From positions 4,495,818 to 4,559,817 of the forward strand of contig NZ_CP010803.1 of the NCBI RefSeq assembly GCF_000960975.1: 64,000 bases of DNA, in the 5' to 3' direction. The notes beneath the pieces are model-generated. The model was not told the DNA's origin, searched no databases, and saw only the letters and a program-made list of their open reading frames with translations. Within the stretch, counting starts at the first letter, position 1, and the number at the start of each line of letters is the position of its first letter. A program made the position numbers and the translations under genes. The stretch is from Martelella endophytica. Its GTDB lineage: Bacteria; Pseudomonadota; Alphaproteobacteria; Rhizobiales; Rhizobiaceae. Of the stretch, positions 27,031 to 36,136 are shown piece by piece.

Positions 27031-27300
27031 TTAGCGACGGATGCCGAGACGACCGATGAGGGTCGTATAGCGGCTTTCGTCAACGCGCTTCAGATAGTCG
27101 AGCAGCGAACGGCGGGTCGAAACCAGCGTCAGCAGACCACGGCGGGAATGGTTATCCTTCTTGTGGTCCTTGAAGTGTTCGGTGAGGTTGGTGATCCGCT
27201 CGGTGAGGATCGCAACCTGAACTTCCGGCGAACCAGTGTCGCCTTCCTTGGTTGCGTATTCCTTGATGAGTGCGGCCTTGCGCTCGGCAGTAATCGACAT
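27031..27300 (-). CDS. rpsO: 30S ribosomal protein S15
   Basis: Primary 16S rRNA-binding protein of the small subunit platform. The 89-residue sequence is standard for S15, with [33 protein letters not shown] and [25 protein letters not shown] precedes the ATG. In the canonical order it lies between truB and pnp, but here two plus-strand genes separate it from truB, so it uses its own promoter (27381-27409). Confidence 0.98.
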   Translation of the reverse strand: MSITAERKAALIKEYATKEGDTGSPEVQVAILTERITNLTEHFKDHKKDNHSRRGLLTLVSTRRSLLDYLKRVDESRYTTLIGRLGIRR

Positions 27301-27380
27301 CGGTCATCCTTTCTGATGTAGATGATTTAAGGGATGCCCAGGCCGGGATGTCGTCCAGCGAGGGCCGTTCAAGCGCATAT

Positions 27381-27409
27381 ATTACAATGCTGGCGCCCAT
27401 ATAGGGCAA
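27381..27409 (-). promoter_or_regulatory. Candidate rpsO promoter
   Basis: Read on the minus strand: TTGCCC (27409-27404), a 17-base spacer, TGTAAT (27386-27381). Transcription would start near 27374 and give a leader of about 74 bases before the S15 ATG, enough for the autoregulatory S15-binding structures known in other bacteria. It explains how rpsO is expressed although its usual upstream neighbour truB is separated from it. Confidence 0.55.
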
Positions 27410-27522
27410 ACGGGCGATAATGTCGAGTGGGGCGTTTCCCCTGCAGTTGTTTGGGGCTTCAGGTTGTTCGAGCCGAGCCCGCATGCGAAACTCGGCGGCG
27501 AAACAGAAAGACGCCGCGACCG

Positions 27523-28692
27523 ATGGCTTACCTCGGAAAAATTGTAGTCCCGATCATGACACTTCTTGCGACAGCCGGTCCGGCGCATTCCGGCCCCACC
27601 GAAATCGAAACAATCGAAACCCTCTGGCAGGCGCCGGCCGATGCGGCTCCGATGCTATCGCAGAGCTTTGCCGCGGCCGTGCCGGCCGACCAGATCGCCG
27701 CGATCATCAGCCAGGTTCAGGCGCAAACCGGAGCGGCGCTGTCGGTCACCGGCGGTGACGGACGCTACACCATCCGCACCCAGACGCATGAGATCCCGGT
27801 CGAACTCGTTCTCGATGACAACGGCAAGATCGCAAGCCTCTTCATCCGCCCGCCCCAGGCGCTGACGATGAGTCCGGCCGAAACGCTTGCCGCATTCGAG
27901 GTGCTTGGCGATAGGGTGTCATACACCGTCATGTCCAGCGATCACGTGCTTTTCGAAAAGGACGCCGATACCGCCCATGCGGTGGGTTCCACCTTCAAAC
28001 TCGGCATCCTGAAGGTGCTGATGGACGAGATCGAGACGGGCCAGCGCCACTGGCGGGACGTGGTCACGCTTGAGGCCGGCGACAAGTCGCTGCCTTCCGG
28101 CAGGCTCCAGACCTTCCCCGTCGGCGCGCCGCTGACGCTTCACACCCTCGCCACGCTGATGATCGCCGAAAGCGACAATACCGCGACCGACGTGCTGATC
28201 CGCGTGCTTGGACCAGCGCCGATCGCGAACGAACTCGGCATCGACACCCTTCTGACGACGCGCGCTTTCTTCACCATCAAGGCCGATCCGGCGCTTGCTG
28301 AACGCTATCGGGAAGGAACAGCAGAGGAAAAGTCCGCGATCGCAGCCGAGGCGTCGGGTCGCCAACTGCCGCCGGCCAGCGCGGTGATGCACCCACTGAC
28401 AGAGGGCGTCGAATGGTATCTGCCGGTCAGTCGGCTCTGCGCGCTCATCCGGGCCGTCAGCGCTGCGGATGTATTCACGCTCAACCCCGGTCCGGTCGCA
28501 ACCGATGACTGGCAGTCGATCGCCTATAAGGGCGGCAGCGAAATCGGCGTGCTTAACTTCACCGCGGCACTTTCCGGCAGCGATGGCGCCGATATCTGCG
28601 TTTCAATCACGCTGAACCATACGACAGCCATAGACGAAGCGAAGGCGGCCGGCCTGTTCACGCGACTGACCCACCAGCTCTCGCAACGTTGA
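27523..28692 (+). CDS. Exported serine hydrolase, class A beta-lactamase-like
   Basis: A 389-residue periplasmic protein with a signal peptide (hydrophobic residues 5-17, cleavage near AHS-GP). It carries the three penicillin-recognising motifs in order: STFK (Ser156-Lys159), SDN (217-219) and KGG (336-338) in place of KTG. A DUF3887-like/NTF2-type domain seems to occupy residues 25-120 before the hydrolase. It could be a beta-lactamase or a peptidoglycan or ester hydrolase. It is a plus-strand gene inside the otherwise minus-strand truB-rpsO junction. The start at 27523 is chosen because it opens the signal peptide. Confidence 0.8.
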   Translation: MAYLGKIVVPIMTLLATAGPAHSGPTEIETIETLWQAPADAAPMLSQSFAAAVPADQIAAIISQVQAQTGAALSVTGGDGRYTIRTQTHEIPVELVLDDNGKIASLFIRPPQALTMSPAETLAAFEVLGDRVSYTVMSSDHVLFEKDADTAHAVGSTFKLGILKVLMDEIETGQRHWRDVVTLEAGDKSLPSGRLQTFPVGAPLTLHTLATLMIAESDNTATDVLIRVLGPAPIANELGIDTLLTTRAFFTIKADPALAERYREGTAEEKSAIAAEASGRQLPPASAVMHPLTEGVEWYLPVSRLCALIRAVSAADVFTLNPGPVATDDWQSIAYKGGSEIGVLNFTAALSGSDGADICVSITLNHTTAIDEAKAAGLFTRLTHQLSQR

Positions 28693-28788
28693 CCCAAGTC
28701 TCAATCAGTTTTGCTTGCGTAGCCAAAAGCGGGTCGCGTCCCTATATGCCCGTGAAGCCGACACACTCAGAAGATCACGGAGACAATC

Positions 28789-29769
28789 ATGCTCGCTGCC
28801 ATTCACGACACTTTTGGAGAACCCGCGGACGTGCTCGTCGCCAAGGAAACTTCGAAACCGGCACCTGCTGCCGGCGAAGTTCTGGTGCGCATGATGCTGA
28901 GCCCGATCCACAATCATGATCTCTGGACCATACGCGGCAATTATGGGTACAAGCCGAAACTTCCCGGCGCGATTGCCGGCAGCGAGGCGCTCGGAACCAT
29001 CGAGGCCGTTGGCGAAGGCGTTGACCAAGCGCTGATTGGCAAGCGGGTTACAGCTGCAGGCGTTCATGGTGCTTGGGCGGCGTTCTTCACCGCGCCTGCG
29101 AAAGGTGTAGTGCCGCTTCCCGCCGAAATCTCCGATGAAGCCGGCGCCCAATTGATCGCCATGCCGTTCAGCGCCCTGTCGCTTCTCGATACGCTGCGCG
29201 CCCGAAAGGGCGACTGGATCATCCAGACAGCCGCCAACGGAGCGGTCGGCAAGCTTATGGTGAGCTTTGCCAAGGCACGCGGCATCAACATCGTCAATCT
29301 GGTCCGCAGGGCAGAAGCCGCAGCCGAGCTCCGTGATCTCGGTTTCGAGAACGTGTTATCAACGTCGGAATCGAACTGGAAAGACGAAGTACGCAGCTTG
29401 ATCGGTGAAGACGGAGCGGCCTCAGCCATCGATTCCGTCGGCGGCGACATTGCGGCCGCGCTTGTCGATCTCCTGGGGCGCGATGGCGAACTGGTTGTGT
29501 TCGGAACCGCGACCGGCGCGCCCATGCCGCTGTCATCCGGCGCGCTGATCATGAAACACATCGTGGTTCGCGGTTTCTGGGGCGCGCGCGTCAGCGCGGA
29601 AATGCCCGCCGAGACGAAGGCGAAGCTCTTTACCGAACTGCTGACCCTCGCCACCAGGGGCGAGCTGCGGCTCGACACCGACGGCATTTATCCGCTCTCG
29701 GAAATCACCGAAGCGGCCAAGGCTTCGCTTGTGCCGGGCCGCAAAGGCAAGGTGCTCCTGCGCCCTTGA
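28789..29769 (+). CDS. Zinc-independent MDR-family oxidoreductase (quinone/enoyl reductase-like)
   Basis: A 326-residue NADPH-dependent medium-chain reductase: GroES-like N-domain (about 1-120) with GAIAGSEALGTIEAVG, then a Rossmann domain with TAANGAVGKLMVSFAKARG near residue 145. Zinc-ligand cysteines are absent, pointing to the quinone oxidoreductase or 2-enoyl-thioester reductase branch. GGAGACA precedes the ATG. It follows the serine hydrolase gene by 96 bases and converges on truB. Physiological substrate unknown. Confidence 0.82.
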   Translation: MLAAIHDTFGEPADVLVAKETSKPAPAAGEVLVRMMLSPIHNHDLWTIRGNYGYKPKLPGAIAGSEALGTIEAVGEGVDQALIGKRVTAAGVHGAWAAFFTAPAKGVVPLPAEISDEAGAQLIAMPFSALSLLDTLRARKGDWIIQTAANGAVGKLMVSFAKARGINIVNLVRRAEAAAELRDLGFENVLSTSESNWKDEVRSLIGEDGAASAIDSVGGDIAAALVDLLGRDGELVVFGTATGAPMPLSSGALIMKHIVVRGFWGARVSAEMPAETKAKLFTELLTLATRGELRLDTDGIYPLSEITEAAKASLVPGRKGKVLLRP

Positions 29770-29815
29770 GCCATGAAAGATAAGCGCGCTTCAACGCGCC
29801 CTTCTCCCGAAAAAC

Positions 29816-30748
29816 TCAGCCGAATACCCGTCTCGGCCGAAACTGCCCCTGGGCAATGTCACCGATGGCCACCAGCTTGCCGGCGGCGGAAGCATAGGCT
29901 TCCGGCTCTTCCACGGGCGCGTGCTGGCCGCGCAGGATGATCGGGTTGCCGAGACGCAGGCGCCGGGCCTGTTCGTCGGTCACCGGCACATGCGGCAGGC
30001 TGGCGAGAGCCTCGGCGGTATCGATCAGGAAGGCCTCGAGGGCGGCGAAGCGCTCGGCATCGTCCTCGATTTCCTCAAGCGCCGTCAGCTCGGAAAGCGG
30101 AACCAGCATGTCTTCGGCAAACGGCGCCACGAAGGGCCGGCGCAGCGAGGAGATGTGGCCGCAGCAGCCGAGGTCGCGCCCCATGTCGCGGGCAAGCGCG
30201 CGCACATAGGTGCCCTTGCCGCACTCGACCTCGAATTCGGCTGTGTTTTCGTCGGGGCAGCCGAGAAGCGTCAGCCGGTGGATTTCCACCTCGCGGGTCG
30301 GCATCTCGACGACCTCGCCCTCGCGCGCCAGGTCGTAGGCGCGGTTGCCGTCGATCTTGATCGCGGAAAACTGCGGCGGCACCTGTTCGATAACGCCGGT
30401 GTATTTTTCCAGGAGCGCCTCAATCTCGGCACGCGACGGGCGCTTGTCGGAGGTGGCGCTGACCTCGCCTTCGAGGTCGTCGGTCGTGCGCTCTTCGCCC
30501 CAGGTGACGGTGAATTCGTAGATCTTGCGGCCGTCCATGACATAGGGAACGGTCTTGGTCGCATCGCCCAGCGCGATCGGCAGCATGCCGGAGGCGAGCG
30601 GATCGAGCGTGCCGGCATGGCCGGCCTTCTGGGCCTTGAACAGCCACTTGATCTTGGACACGGCCTCCGTCGAGCCGAAATCGACGGGCTTGTCGAGGAT
30701 CAGCCAGCCTGAAACCGGGCGACCCTTGGGTTTTCTCTGTCTTGCCAT
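29816..30748 (-). CDS. truB: tRNA pseudouridine(55) synthase
   Basis: Converts U55 to pseudouridine in the T-loop of tRNAs and acts as a tRNA chaperone. The 310-residue protein has [17 protein letters not shown] and the catalytic motif [11 protein letters not shown] with Asp49, plus the [15 protein letters not shown] stretch. It starts two bases after the rbfA stop, as expected in the infB-rbfA-truB order. Its 3' side faces convergent plus-strand genes instead of rpsO. Confidence 0.97.
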   Translation of the reverse strand: MARQRKPKGRPVSGWLILDKPVDFGSTEAVSKIKWLFKAQKAGHAGTLDPLASGMLPIALGDATKTVPYVMDGRKIYEFTVTWGEERTTDDLEGEVSATSDKRPSRAEIEALLEKYTGVIEQVPPQFSAIKIDGNRAYDLAREGEVVEMPTREVEIHRLTLLGCPDENTAEFEVECGKGTYVRALARDMGRDLGCCGHISSLRRPFVAPFAEDMLVPLSELTALEEIEDDAERFAALEAFLIDTAEALASLPHVPVTDEQARRLRLGNPIILRGQHAPVEEPEAYASAAGKLVAIGDIAQGQFRPRRVFG

Positions 30749-30750
30749 TC

Positions 30751-31161
30751 TTATTCTTCGTTGTCGTCGTCGTTATGGTCGAGGTCGCGGGCGACTTCCG
30801 GCGAATGCAGGAGCTCGTCGATCTTGCGGAAGTTCTCGAAGCTCGTGTCGTCGCGGAAGCGCAGCTCCGGCATGTACTTCATGTTGCGCAGTTCGCGACT
30901 GATGCGGCCGCGGATGAACTTGGCATGATGATTGAGCGCCTTCACCAGCGCATCGTGATCCGACTGGCCGAGCGGCGTGACATAGGCGGTGGCAACCTTG
31001 AGGTCGGGCGACATCCGCACTTCGGAAATCGAAACCACGGTGGTCTCGATCAGCGGGTCGCTGACATCGCCGTGCTGCAGCACCTTGGTGATGGCGGCGC
31101 GCACCTGTTCGCCAACGCGAAGCATGCGCTGGGAGGGCGCCGAGGAGGTAGCTCTCGTCAT
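30751..31161 (-). CDS. rbfA: Ribosome-binding factor A
   Basis: Binds the immature 30S subunit and helps 16S 5'-end maturation and cold adaptation. The 136-residue protein has the type II KH fold motifs [13 protein letters not shown] and [18 protein letters not shown] with an acidic C-terminal tail. The ATG at 31161 has AGGAAG upstream. It is tightly coupled to truB. Unusually, about 1.4 kb lies between it and infB, containing a candidate sRNA and two plus-strand genes. Confidence 0.96.
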   Translation of the reverse strand: MTRATSSAPSQRMLRVGEQVRAAITKVLQHGDVSDPLIETTVVSISEVRMSPDLKVATAYVTPLGQSDHDALVKALNHHAKFIRGRISRELRNMKYMPELRFRDDTSFENFRKIDELLHSPEVARDLDHNDDDNEE

Positions 31162-31404
31162 AAAACTTCCTGGTCTTTGGTACACTTCTGTCCGGTCAAT
31201 GCGGGGCTCGAACCCGGCCGGACGCAATCGCATGTGCGCCGTTTACCGCCTCAGCGATTTCAGGTCAATCTCGGCGGCGTCAAAGAAACTTCATAAATTT
31301 CGCCCGCCTTCCATTTCATTTGATTCAGCTCAAACCGCTTTGGGGTGAGCGGCGCTAAAACAAGGCCAAGACACACGGGGCGACAGCCTCGCAAACAAAG
31401 GAAC

Positions 31405-31605
31405 TGGTTTCAAAGCGTTTCACGATCTCCTCCTCCTTCAATAGCTGAAGCGCTTTGTTAGGCTGCCCGCAGGCCAATCTCCCTCCTCTCACATGCGGGA
31501 TAAACGAAACCCTCCTCGGTTTTCGTTTCAGTTCCGGCTCCGGCCGGAAAAAACAGCCCGGCGACCCCTTCCCTGTTGAAGCGGCGAGCCGGGCTTTCTG
31601 TTTCT
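31405..31605 (+). ncRNA. Candidate sRNA with three anti-Shine-Dalgarno hairpin loops
   Basis: Five consecutive stems. H1: 31411-31422 with 31446-31457 (12 bp, one G-U), loop containing CTCCTCCTCCTT. H2: 31466-31471 with 31494-31499, loop containing CTCCCTCCTCTC. H3: 31502-31511 with 31518-31528 (one bulge), loop CTCCTC. H4: 31532-31538 with 31543-31549. H5: 31555-31562 with 31588-31595, followed by TTCTGTTTCT. Three loops exposing CUCCUC recall rhizobial and Rhodobacter sRNAs with CCUCCUCCC loops (alpha-r14, CcsR/cuckoo type). No protein frame is credible here. Strand is inferred from the anti-SD sense of the loops. A promoter was not identified. Confidence 0.55.
31555..31603 (+). terminator. 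Terminator-like stem ending the candidate sRNA
   Basis: AGCCCGGC (31555-31562) pairs with GCCGGGCT (31588-31595) across a 25-base loop and is followed by TTCTGTTTCT. The opposite strand also has a T run (TGTTTTTT) after the same stem, so it may act in either direction. Confidence 0.5.
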
Positions 31606-31664
31606 ACGCCCCGGCCCGACGTTTTCTTAGTTGTTATATTGCTAAATAACGCTACCTGAGATTG

Positions 31665-31670
31665 TATAAT
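31665..31670 (+). promoter_or_regulatory. Consensus -10 box upstream of the lipoprotein pair
   Basis: A perfect TATAAT in a strongly AT-rich stretch (31625-31675), 32 bases before the start of the first lipoprotein gene. No good -35 hexamer is found at the usual distance. Confidence 0.4.
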
Positions 31671-31702
31671 GGTCTGAAACCCGGATCGCCGGAACGAGAC
31701 CC

Positions 31703-32050
31703 ATGCGCCTTACCGCTGTCGCCGCCATGCTCTCTGCATCTGTCGCCTCCGGCTGCACGGTCACGACGATCACCGCGATCGATGGCACACGGATGCAAGC
31801 GATCAGCTTCGGTAGCCCGGTGATCGAGGGTTGCAGCGCTGATAAACCTTTGTCCGCCGAAACGCTGAGTTTCGGCCTCTGGAACGAAGCCGGCTCGGCC
31901 GGCATCGGGCTCCGCTCGGCGCGCTATTACTGCGGCAACGCCGAATGCCAGGTGATCGTCTGGGCAGATGCGGGCGCGGATGCCACGGCCTTCAGGGCGC
32001 GTTTCGCGGACATCGAGAATGTATGCGTCATCGAGAGGAAACGAGGATGA
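31703..32050 (+). CDS. Small exported (possibly lipo-) protein, unknown function
   Basis: A 115-residue product with an N-terminal signal sequence ending in VASGCTV; the Cys at residue 18 may be a lipidation site, though the -3 residue is Ala, not Leu. The mature part contains three more cysteines (EGCSAD, YYCGNAEC, ENVCVI) and no motif I recognise. It overlaps the next gene by ATGA, so both are one transcription unit read against the surrounding infB-rbfA strand. Confidence 0.65.
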   Translation: MRLTAVAAMLSASVASGCTVTTITAIDGTRMQAISFGSPVIEGCSADKPLSAETLSFGLWNEAGSAGIGLRSARYYCGNAECQVIVWADAGADATAFRARFADIENVCVIERKRG

Positions 32051-32538
32051 GACCATCGGGCATGACATCCGTCGCAGTGCTGGCGGTACTTACGCCGATT
32101 ACCGCCTGTTCGGTCAACGAAGGCGTGCCGTTGCTCTACGGCCAGACAACCACCTTCGGCGTCGCGGCCGGCACATCGCCGAGCTCGCCGAAAATCCCGG
32201 AACTGGTCGTCGGCCTCAAACACGCCAATGTGGCTGTCGTCCCGACCGTCGTGCCGAAGGACCAGCAGTCTTCGGATCAAAGCCAACCGGTGCGGATCGC
32301 GGCCCAGGGCGGCCTTCGTGCGAAAGACCAGGATGCCCTATCGACCTATGGCAGCTTCGGAGGCGCTGTCTCCGGCGGGCGGAAGAAGGACGTCGACGCC
32401 TCGATCTTTTTCAGCACTGGCATAGCGGCGCAGTATCTGGCGGCAGGAGAACTTTGCGTCGGCATGCCGGCGGATCAGATCAACGATTGCGTGCAGCAGG
32501 CCTTCAAGGCGACTTCCTCGCCCCTGGAGCCCGGTTGA
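32047..32538 (+). CDS. Lipoprotein of unknown function
   Basis: A 163-residue protein with a lipoprotein signal: hydrophobic residues 7-18 and lipobox ITAC (Cys at about 21). The mature part begins SVNEGVPLLYGQTTTFGVA, then has a Val/Pro-rich and a Gly/Ser-rich section with a C-terminal CVGMPADQINDCVQQAF helix. GACGAGG precedes the ATG, which overlaps the stop of the gene before. The phrase GQTTTFGV is reminiscent of outer-membrane-associated proteins, but I cannot assign a family. Confidence 0.65.
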   Translation: MRPSGMTSVAVLAVLTPITACSVNEGVPLLYGQTTTFGVAAGTSPSSPKIPELVVGLKHANVAVVPTVVPKDQQSSDQSQPVRIAAQGGLRAKDQDALSTYGSFGGAVSGGRKKDVDASIFFSTGIAAQYLAAGELCVGMPADQINDCVQQAFKATSSPLEPG

Positions 32539-32554
32539 CGAGCCCTCAAAAGCG

Positions 32555-32580
32555 AAAGGCCGGCATTGCTGCCGGCCTTT
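32555..32580. terminator. Bidirectional terminator between the lipoprotein pair and infB
   Basis: AAAGGCCGGCA (32555-32565), loop TTGC, TGCCGGCCTTT (32570-32580): a perfect 11-bp stem with A/T ends that supply a T run in both directions. It ends the convergent lipoprotein operon and infB. Confidence 0.85.
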
Positions 32581-32606
32581 GCAAATCTTCGAAGCGGCCC
32601 TGAAGC

Positions 32607-35381
32607 TCAGAGCGAGCGAGAGACGTGTTCGACGCGGAAGGCTTCGATCGTGTCTCCGGCGCGGATGTCTTCGTAGTTCTCGAAGGCCATGCCGCATTCC
32701 TGGCCGACCGGCACTTCCGACACTTCATCCTTGAAGCGCTTCAGCGTCTTCAGCTTGCCCTCGTGAATCACGACGTTGTCGCGGATCAGGCGGACGCCCG
32801 CACCACGTTCCATGCGGCCTTCGGTAACGCGGCAACCCGCGACCTTGCCCACCTTGGTAATGTTGAAGACCTCGAGGATCTCCGCGTTGCCGAGGAAGGT
32901 CTCGCGACGCTCCGGCGAAAGCAGGCCCGACATCGCCGACTTCACGTCATCCACCAGATCGTAGATGATGTTGTAGTAGCGGATCTCGATGCCTTCCTGC
33001 TCGGAGACCTTGCGGGCCTGCGCATTGGCACGAACGTTGAAGCCGATGATCGCAGCGTTCGACGCCTCGGCGAGCGAGATGTCCGACTCGGTAATTCCGC
33101 CCACGCCAGCATGGATGATACGTGCGCGCACCTCATCCGTGCCCAGCTTGTCAAGCGCGGCGCTGATGGCTTCAACCGAGCCCTGAACGTCGCCCTTGAT
33201 CAGCAGCGGGAATTCCTTGCGGCCGGTATCCTGAAGCTGGCTCATCATCTGCTCGAGCGAACCGCGCGAACCGGACTGACGTGCCGCCGCCTTGTCGCGG
33301 GACAGCCGCTGGCGGTATTCGGAGACCTCACGCGCCTTGCCTTCGTTCTCGACGACAGCAAAGCGGTCACCGGCTGACGGCGTGCCGTTAAGGCCGAGAA
33401 CCTCGACCGGCATCGACGGCCCGGCTTCCTTCACATGCTCGCCGCGATCGTTGACCAGCGCGCGAACGCGGCCCCACTGATCGCCCGCGACCACGATCTG
33501 ACCCGGCTTCAGCGTACCCTTCTGCACCAGAACCGTCGCGACCGAACCACGGCCACGATCGAGCTCGGCTTCGATAACGACGCCTTCGGCGGTACGGTCG
33601 GGGTTGGCCTTGAGGTCAAGAACCTCGGCCTGCAGCAGGATCGCCTCAAGCAGCTTGTCGAGGTTCTGGCCGGTCTTGGCCGAGACTTCGACTTCGAGCG
33701 TCTCGCCGCCCATGGTTTCAACGAACACTTCATGCTGAAGCAGTTCGGTGCGCACCTTCTGGGCGTCGGCCGACGGCTTGTCGATCTTGTTGATCGCCAC
33801 GATGATCGGAACTTCGGCAGCCTTGGCGTGGCTGATCGATTCGATCGTCTGCGGCATCACACTGTCATCGGCGGCGACCACCAGAATGGCGATATCCGTC
33901 GCCTGGGCGCCACGGGCACGCATCGCGGTAAAGGCGGCGTGGCCGGGGGTATCGATGAAGGTGATCTTCTGACCGTCCTGCTCGACCTGGTAGGCACCAA
34001 TATGCTGGGTGATGCCGCCGGCTTCGCCGGAGACCACATTGGCGTGGCGAATGGCATCGAGCAGCGAGGTCTTGCCGTGGTCGACGTGGCCCATGATGGT
34101 AACCACCGGAGCACGCGGCTCCAGATCGGCCTCATCATCCTTGACGTTGAAAATGCCTTCCTCAACGTCGGATTCGGCAACGCGCTTGACGGTGTGACCG
34201 AATTCGGTCGCGATCAGCTCGGCGAGATCGGCATCGATCACGTCGCCGGGCTTCATCATCTGCCCTTCCTTCATCAGGTACTTGATGACGTCGACGGCGC
34301 GTTCGGACATGCGCTGCGACAGTTCCTGAATGGTGATGGTTTCCGGCAGGATGACCTCGCGCAGAACCTTTTCACGCGGTTCCTGAGCCTGAGCGCGGCG
34401 CATCTTCTCCTGACGGCGGCGCATGGCCGAGAGCGAACGGCCACGCTGGGCGCCACCATCCTCGTCGGAGGTGACGGCCGTCACGGTCAGCTTGCCACGG
34501 CGACGCTCGCCGGTGCCCTTCGGGCGCGATGCGGGCTTGGCCGGAACTTCCGGACGCGCGGTGCGGCTGCGGGCTGCACCTTCGGCCTCTTCGTTTTCAC
34601 GACGCGGCTTGCGGCCACGGGCGGCGGGCGATTCGTCCTCGTCTTCCGTAGCACGCGCAGCCGGACGCACGCGCGGAGCCACACGGCTCGGCTTGGCATC
34701 CTCACCCGGCGGCAGCTCGGCTGCGGCGGGCACGGCCTCGTCGGCGGACGGTGCTTCAGGCTCGGCCTGCGGCGCGGCAGCCTTTTCGGCGGCGCGCTTC
34801 TTGGCCTCTTCAGCCTCGCGCTTGGCCTGTTCTTCGGCTTCACGCTTTGCGGCTTCTGCTGCCTTCTGGCGTTCCGCTTCCTCGACCTTGCGGCGTTCGG
34901 CCTCTTCGACCTCACGCTGCTGCGCCAGGATCAGAGCCCGGCGCCGGGCATCCATTTCGCCCTGGGAAAGGTCATGCAGTACATTGCCGCGACGCTGCTG
35001 GTTGTTGCCGCCACGGTCGGGCTGGCCACCACGCTGCTGCGGGCGCCCCTGCTGGCCCGGGCGCGAGGCCTGGCCCTTCTGCTGGCGATGCGGCTGGCGC
35101 TGCTGGTCGTCGTTCCTGCGGGTCTGCTGCGGCTCGGCCTGGCGAGGCTGGCTGGCAGCAGGGGCGGCCGGCGCGCGCGGTGCGGCCGGTGCAGGAGAAG
35201 AAGATGAAGTTTCTTCGCCGGGCTTGTGTATCCGGCGCTTGCGTGTCTCAACCACGACCGCCTTGCTGCGGCCGCGCCCCATATCCTGGCGCACCGTGCC
35301 CTGGCTGACACCCGACGGCTTGAGGCTCAGTGTCTTCTTGCCGGCGTCATTGAGTGTCTTGTCGTCTTTGCTATCCGTCAT
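32607..35381 (-). CDS. infB: Translation initiation factor IF-2
   Basis: GTPase that brings initiator tRNA to the 30S subunit and promotes subunit joining. The 924-residue protein has the alphaproteobacterial layout: IF2_N-like start ([10 protein letters not shown]), a long charged, low-complexity region of Ala/Glu/Lys/Arg repeats (about 50-330, predicted coiled coil), a second IF2_N motif, then the G domain with GHVDHGKT near residue 429, DTPGH and NKID, and domains II-IV. The ATG at 35381 is favoured over an in-frame ATG ten codons upstream. It ends at a bidirectional terminator, so rbfA needs its own promoter. Confidence 0.97.
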   Translation of the reverse strand: MTDSKDDKTLNDAGKKTLSLKPSGVSQGTVRQDMGRGRSKAVVVETRKRRIHKPGEETSSSSPAPAAPRAPAAPAASQPRQAEPQQTRRNDDQQRQPHRQQKGQASRPGQQGRPQQRGGQPDRGGNNQQRRGNVLHDLSQGEMDARRRALILAQQREVEEAERRKVEEAERQKAAEAAKREAEEQAKREAEEAKKRAAEKAAAPQAEPEAPSADEAVPAAAELPPGEDAKPSRVAPRVRPAARATEDEDESPAARGRKPRRENEEAEGAARSRTARPEVPAKPASRPKGTGERRRGKLTVTAVTSDEDGGAQRGRSLSAMRRRQEKMRRAQAQEPREKVLREVILPETITIQELSQRMSERAVDVIKYLMKEGQMMKPGDVIDADLAELIATEFGHTVKRVAESDVEEGIFNVKDDEADLEPRAPVVTIMGHVDHGKTSLLDAIRHANVVSGEAGGITQHIGAYQVEQDGQKITFIDTPGHAAFTAMRARGAQATDIAILVVAADDSVMPQTIESISHAKAAEVPIIVAINKIDKPSADAQKVRTELLQHEVFVETMGGETLEVEVSAKTGQNLDKLLEAILLQAEVLDLKANPDRTAEGVVIEAELDRGRGSVATVLVQKGTLKPGQIVVAGDQWGRVRALVNDRGEHVKEAGPSMPVEVLGLNGTPSAGDRFAVVENEGKAREVSEYRQRLSRDKAAARQSGSRGSLEQMMSQLQDTGRKEFPLLIKGDVQGSVEAISAALDKLGTDEVRARIIHAGVGGITESDISLAEASNAAIIGFNVRANAQARKVSEQEGIEIRYYNIIYDLVDDVKSAMSGLLSPERRETFLGNAEILEVFNITKVGKVAGCRVTEGRMERGAGVRLIRDNVVIHEGKLKTLKRFKDEVSEVPVGQECGMAFENYEDIRAGDTIEAFRVEHVSRSL

Positions 35382-35483
35382 TCGGTTCCCGTTCCTTGGC
35401 GCGGGAACCATCTCCAGCTCAGGAGAAGTGAGTTCCCGCCGTAAAAAAATCTTGCTGGCGTCCGGCCAAATCCCGTGACGTCG

Positions 35484-36131
35484 TCATTTGTTCGTCATCG
35501 CGGCTTTTCCTTCGGTTCCGGATTGAGACCGGTACCTTTGAAGTATCATTGCGCGCTTCACTACACCCTCACCGGCCTTTCCCGCAAGCACCGCGGCATG
35601 TTTAAACGCATTCTCATGCAAAAGAGTGCCTATTTCGTCCGCCCCGAAGGGGCGCAATGCCGGAATCGGCTCTTCCTCCTCCGCCATATGCATATAGGCG
35701 GTGCGCGCCTGATCGAGCTTGCGCACGCCATCGGCCGCCGCATCCGCCGCATGAAACACCGCGATCGCCGCACCGCTTCTTATCGCAAGATCAACCTTGG
35801 CAGAGCCGGTGACGAACTCGCCGGCCTTCATCGCCATGTTGATCATACCCGCAAGCTGGCGGGCAAGCAGCGTGTCGACGAGCACACCGAGGTTCTCGTC
35901 CGCGCTCACCTTGTCCTTCAGGGCACGCGCAAACATGCCCTTGGCAACCGCCTTGTCAACGGCGGAACGCTCCGCCGTGACCCAGCAGCCCCTGCCCGGC
36001 AGTTCCCGCTTCAGATCGGGAACCACCGTACCATCCGGTGCTGCGACGAAGCGGATGAGCTCATCCGCCTCGCCCTTGTTACGGGTGACGATGCAGGTCC
36101 TGTCGTTCAAGTCCGGCTCCCTGCGTGGCAT
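35484..36131 (-). CDS. YlxR (DUF448) RNA-binding protein with C-terminal L7Ae-like domain
   Basis: A 215-residue protein with an N-terminal YlxR domain (residues 8-80; RTCIVTRNKGEADELIRF and the GRGCWV motif) and a second half resembling the L7Ae/L30e fold (about 95-185; LVDTLLARQLAGMINMAMKAGEFVTG). It lies between nusA and infB, the usual place, six bases after the nusA stop. YlxR has been linked to RNA binding and RNase P or transcription control in other bacteria. The function of the fused form is not established. Confidence 0.88.
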   Translation of the reverse strand: MPRREPDLNDRTCIVTRNKGEADELIRFVAAPDGTVVPDLKRELPGRGCWVTAERSAVDKAVAKGMFARALKDKVSADENLGVLVDTLLARQLAGMINMAMKAGEFVTGSAKVDLAIRSGAAIAVFHAADAAADGVRKLDQARTAYMHMAEEEEPIPALRPFGADEIGTLLHENAFKHAAVLAGKAGEGVVKRAMILQRYRSQSGTEGKAAMTNK

Positions 36132-36136
36132 CGCCC

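Noticed and set aside
31385..31424. An EcfG promoter (GGAAC ... CGTT) before the candidate sRNA
   Set aside because: GGAAC at 31400-31404 and CGTT at 31416-31419 are only 11 bases apart, too short for the 16-18 base spacing.
31411..31528. Reading the hairpin array on the minus strand, where the loops would be GAGGAG-type
   Set aside because: GAGGAG would look like ribosome sites, but none is followed by a sensible start codon and frame. The plus-strand anti-SD reading explains all three loops, though the terminator stem has T runs on both sides.
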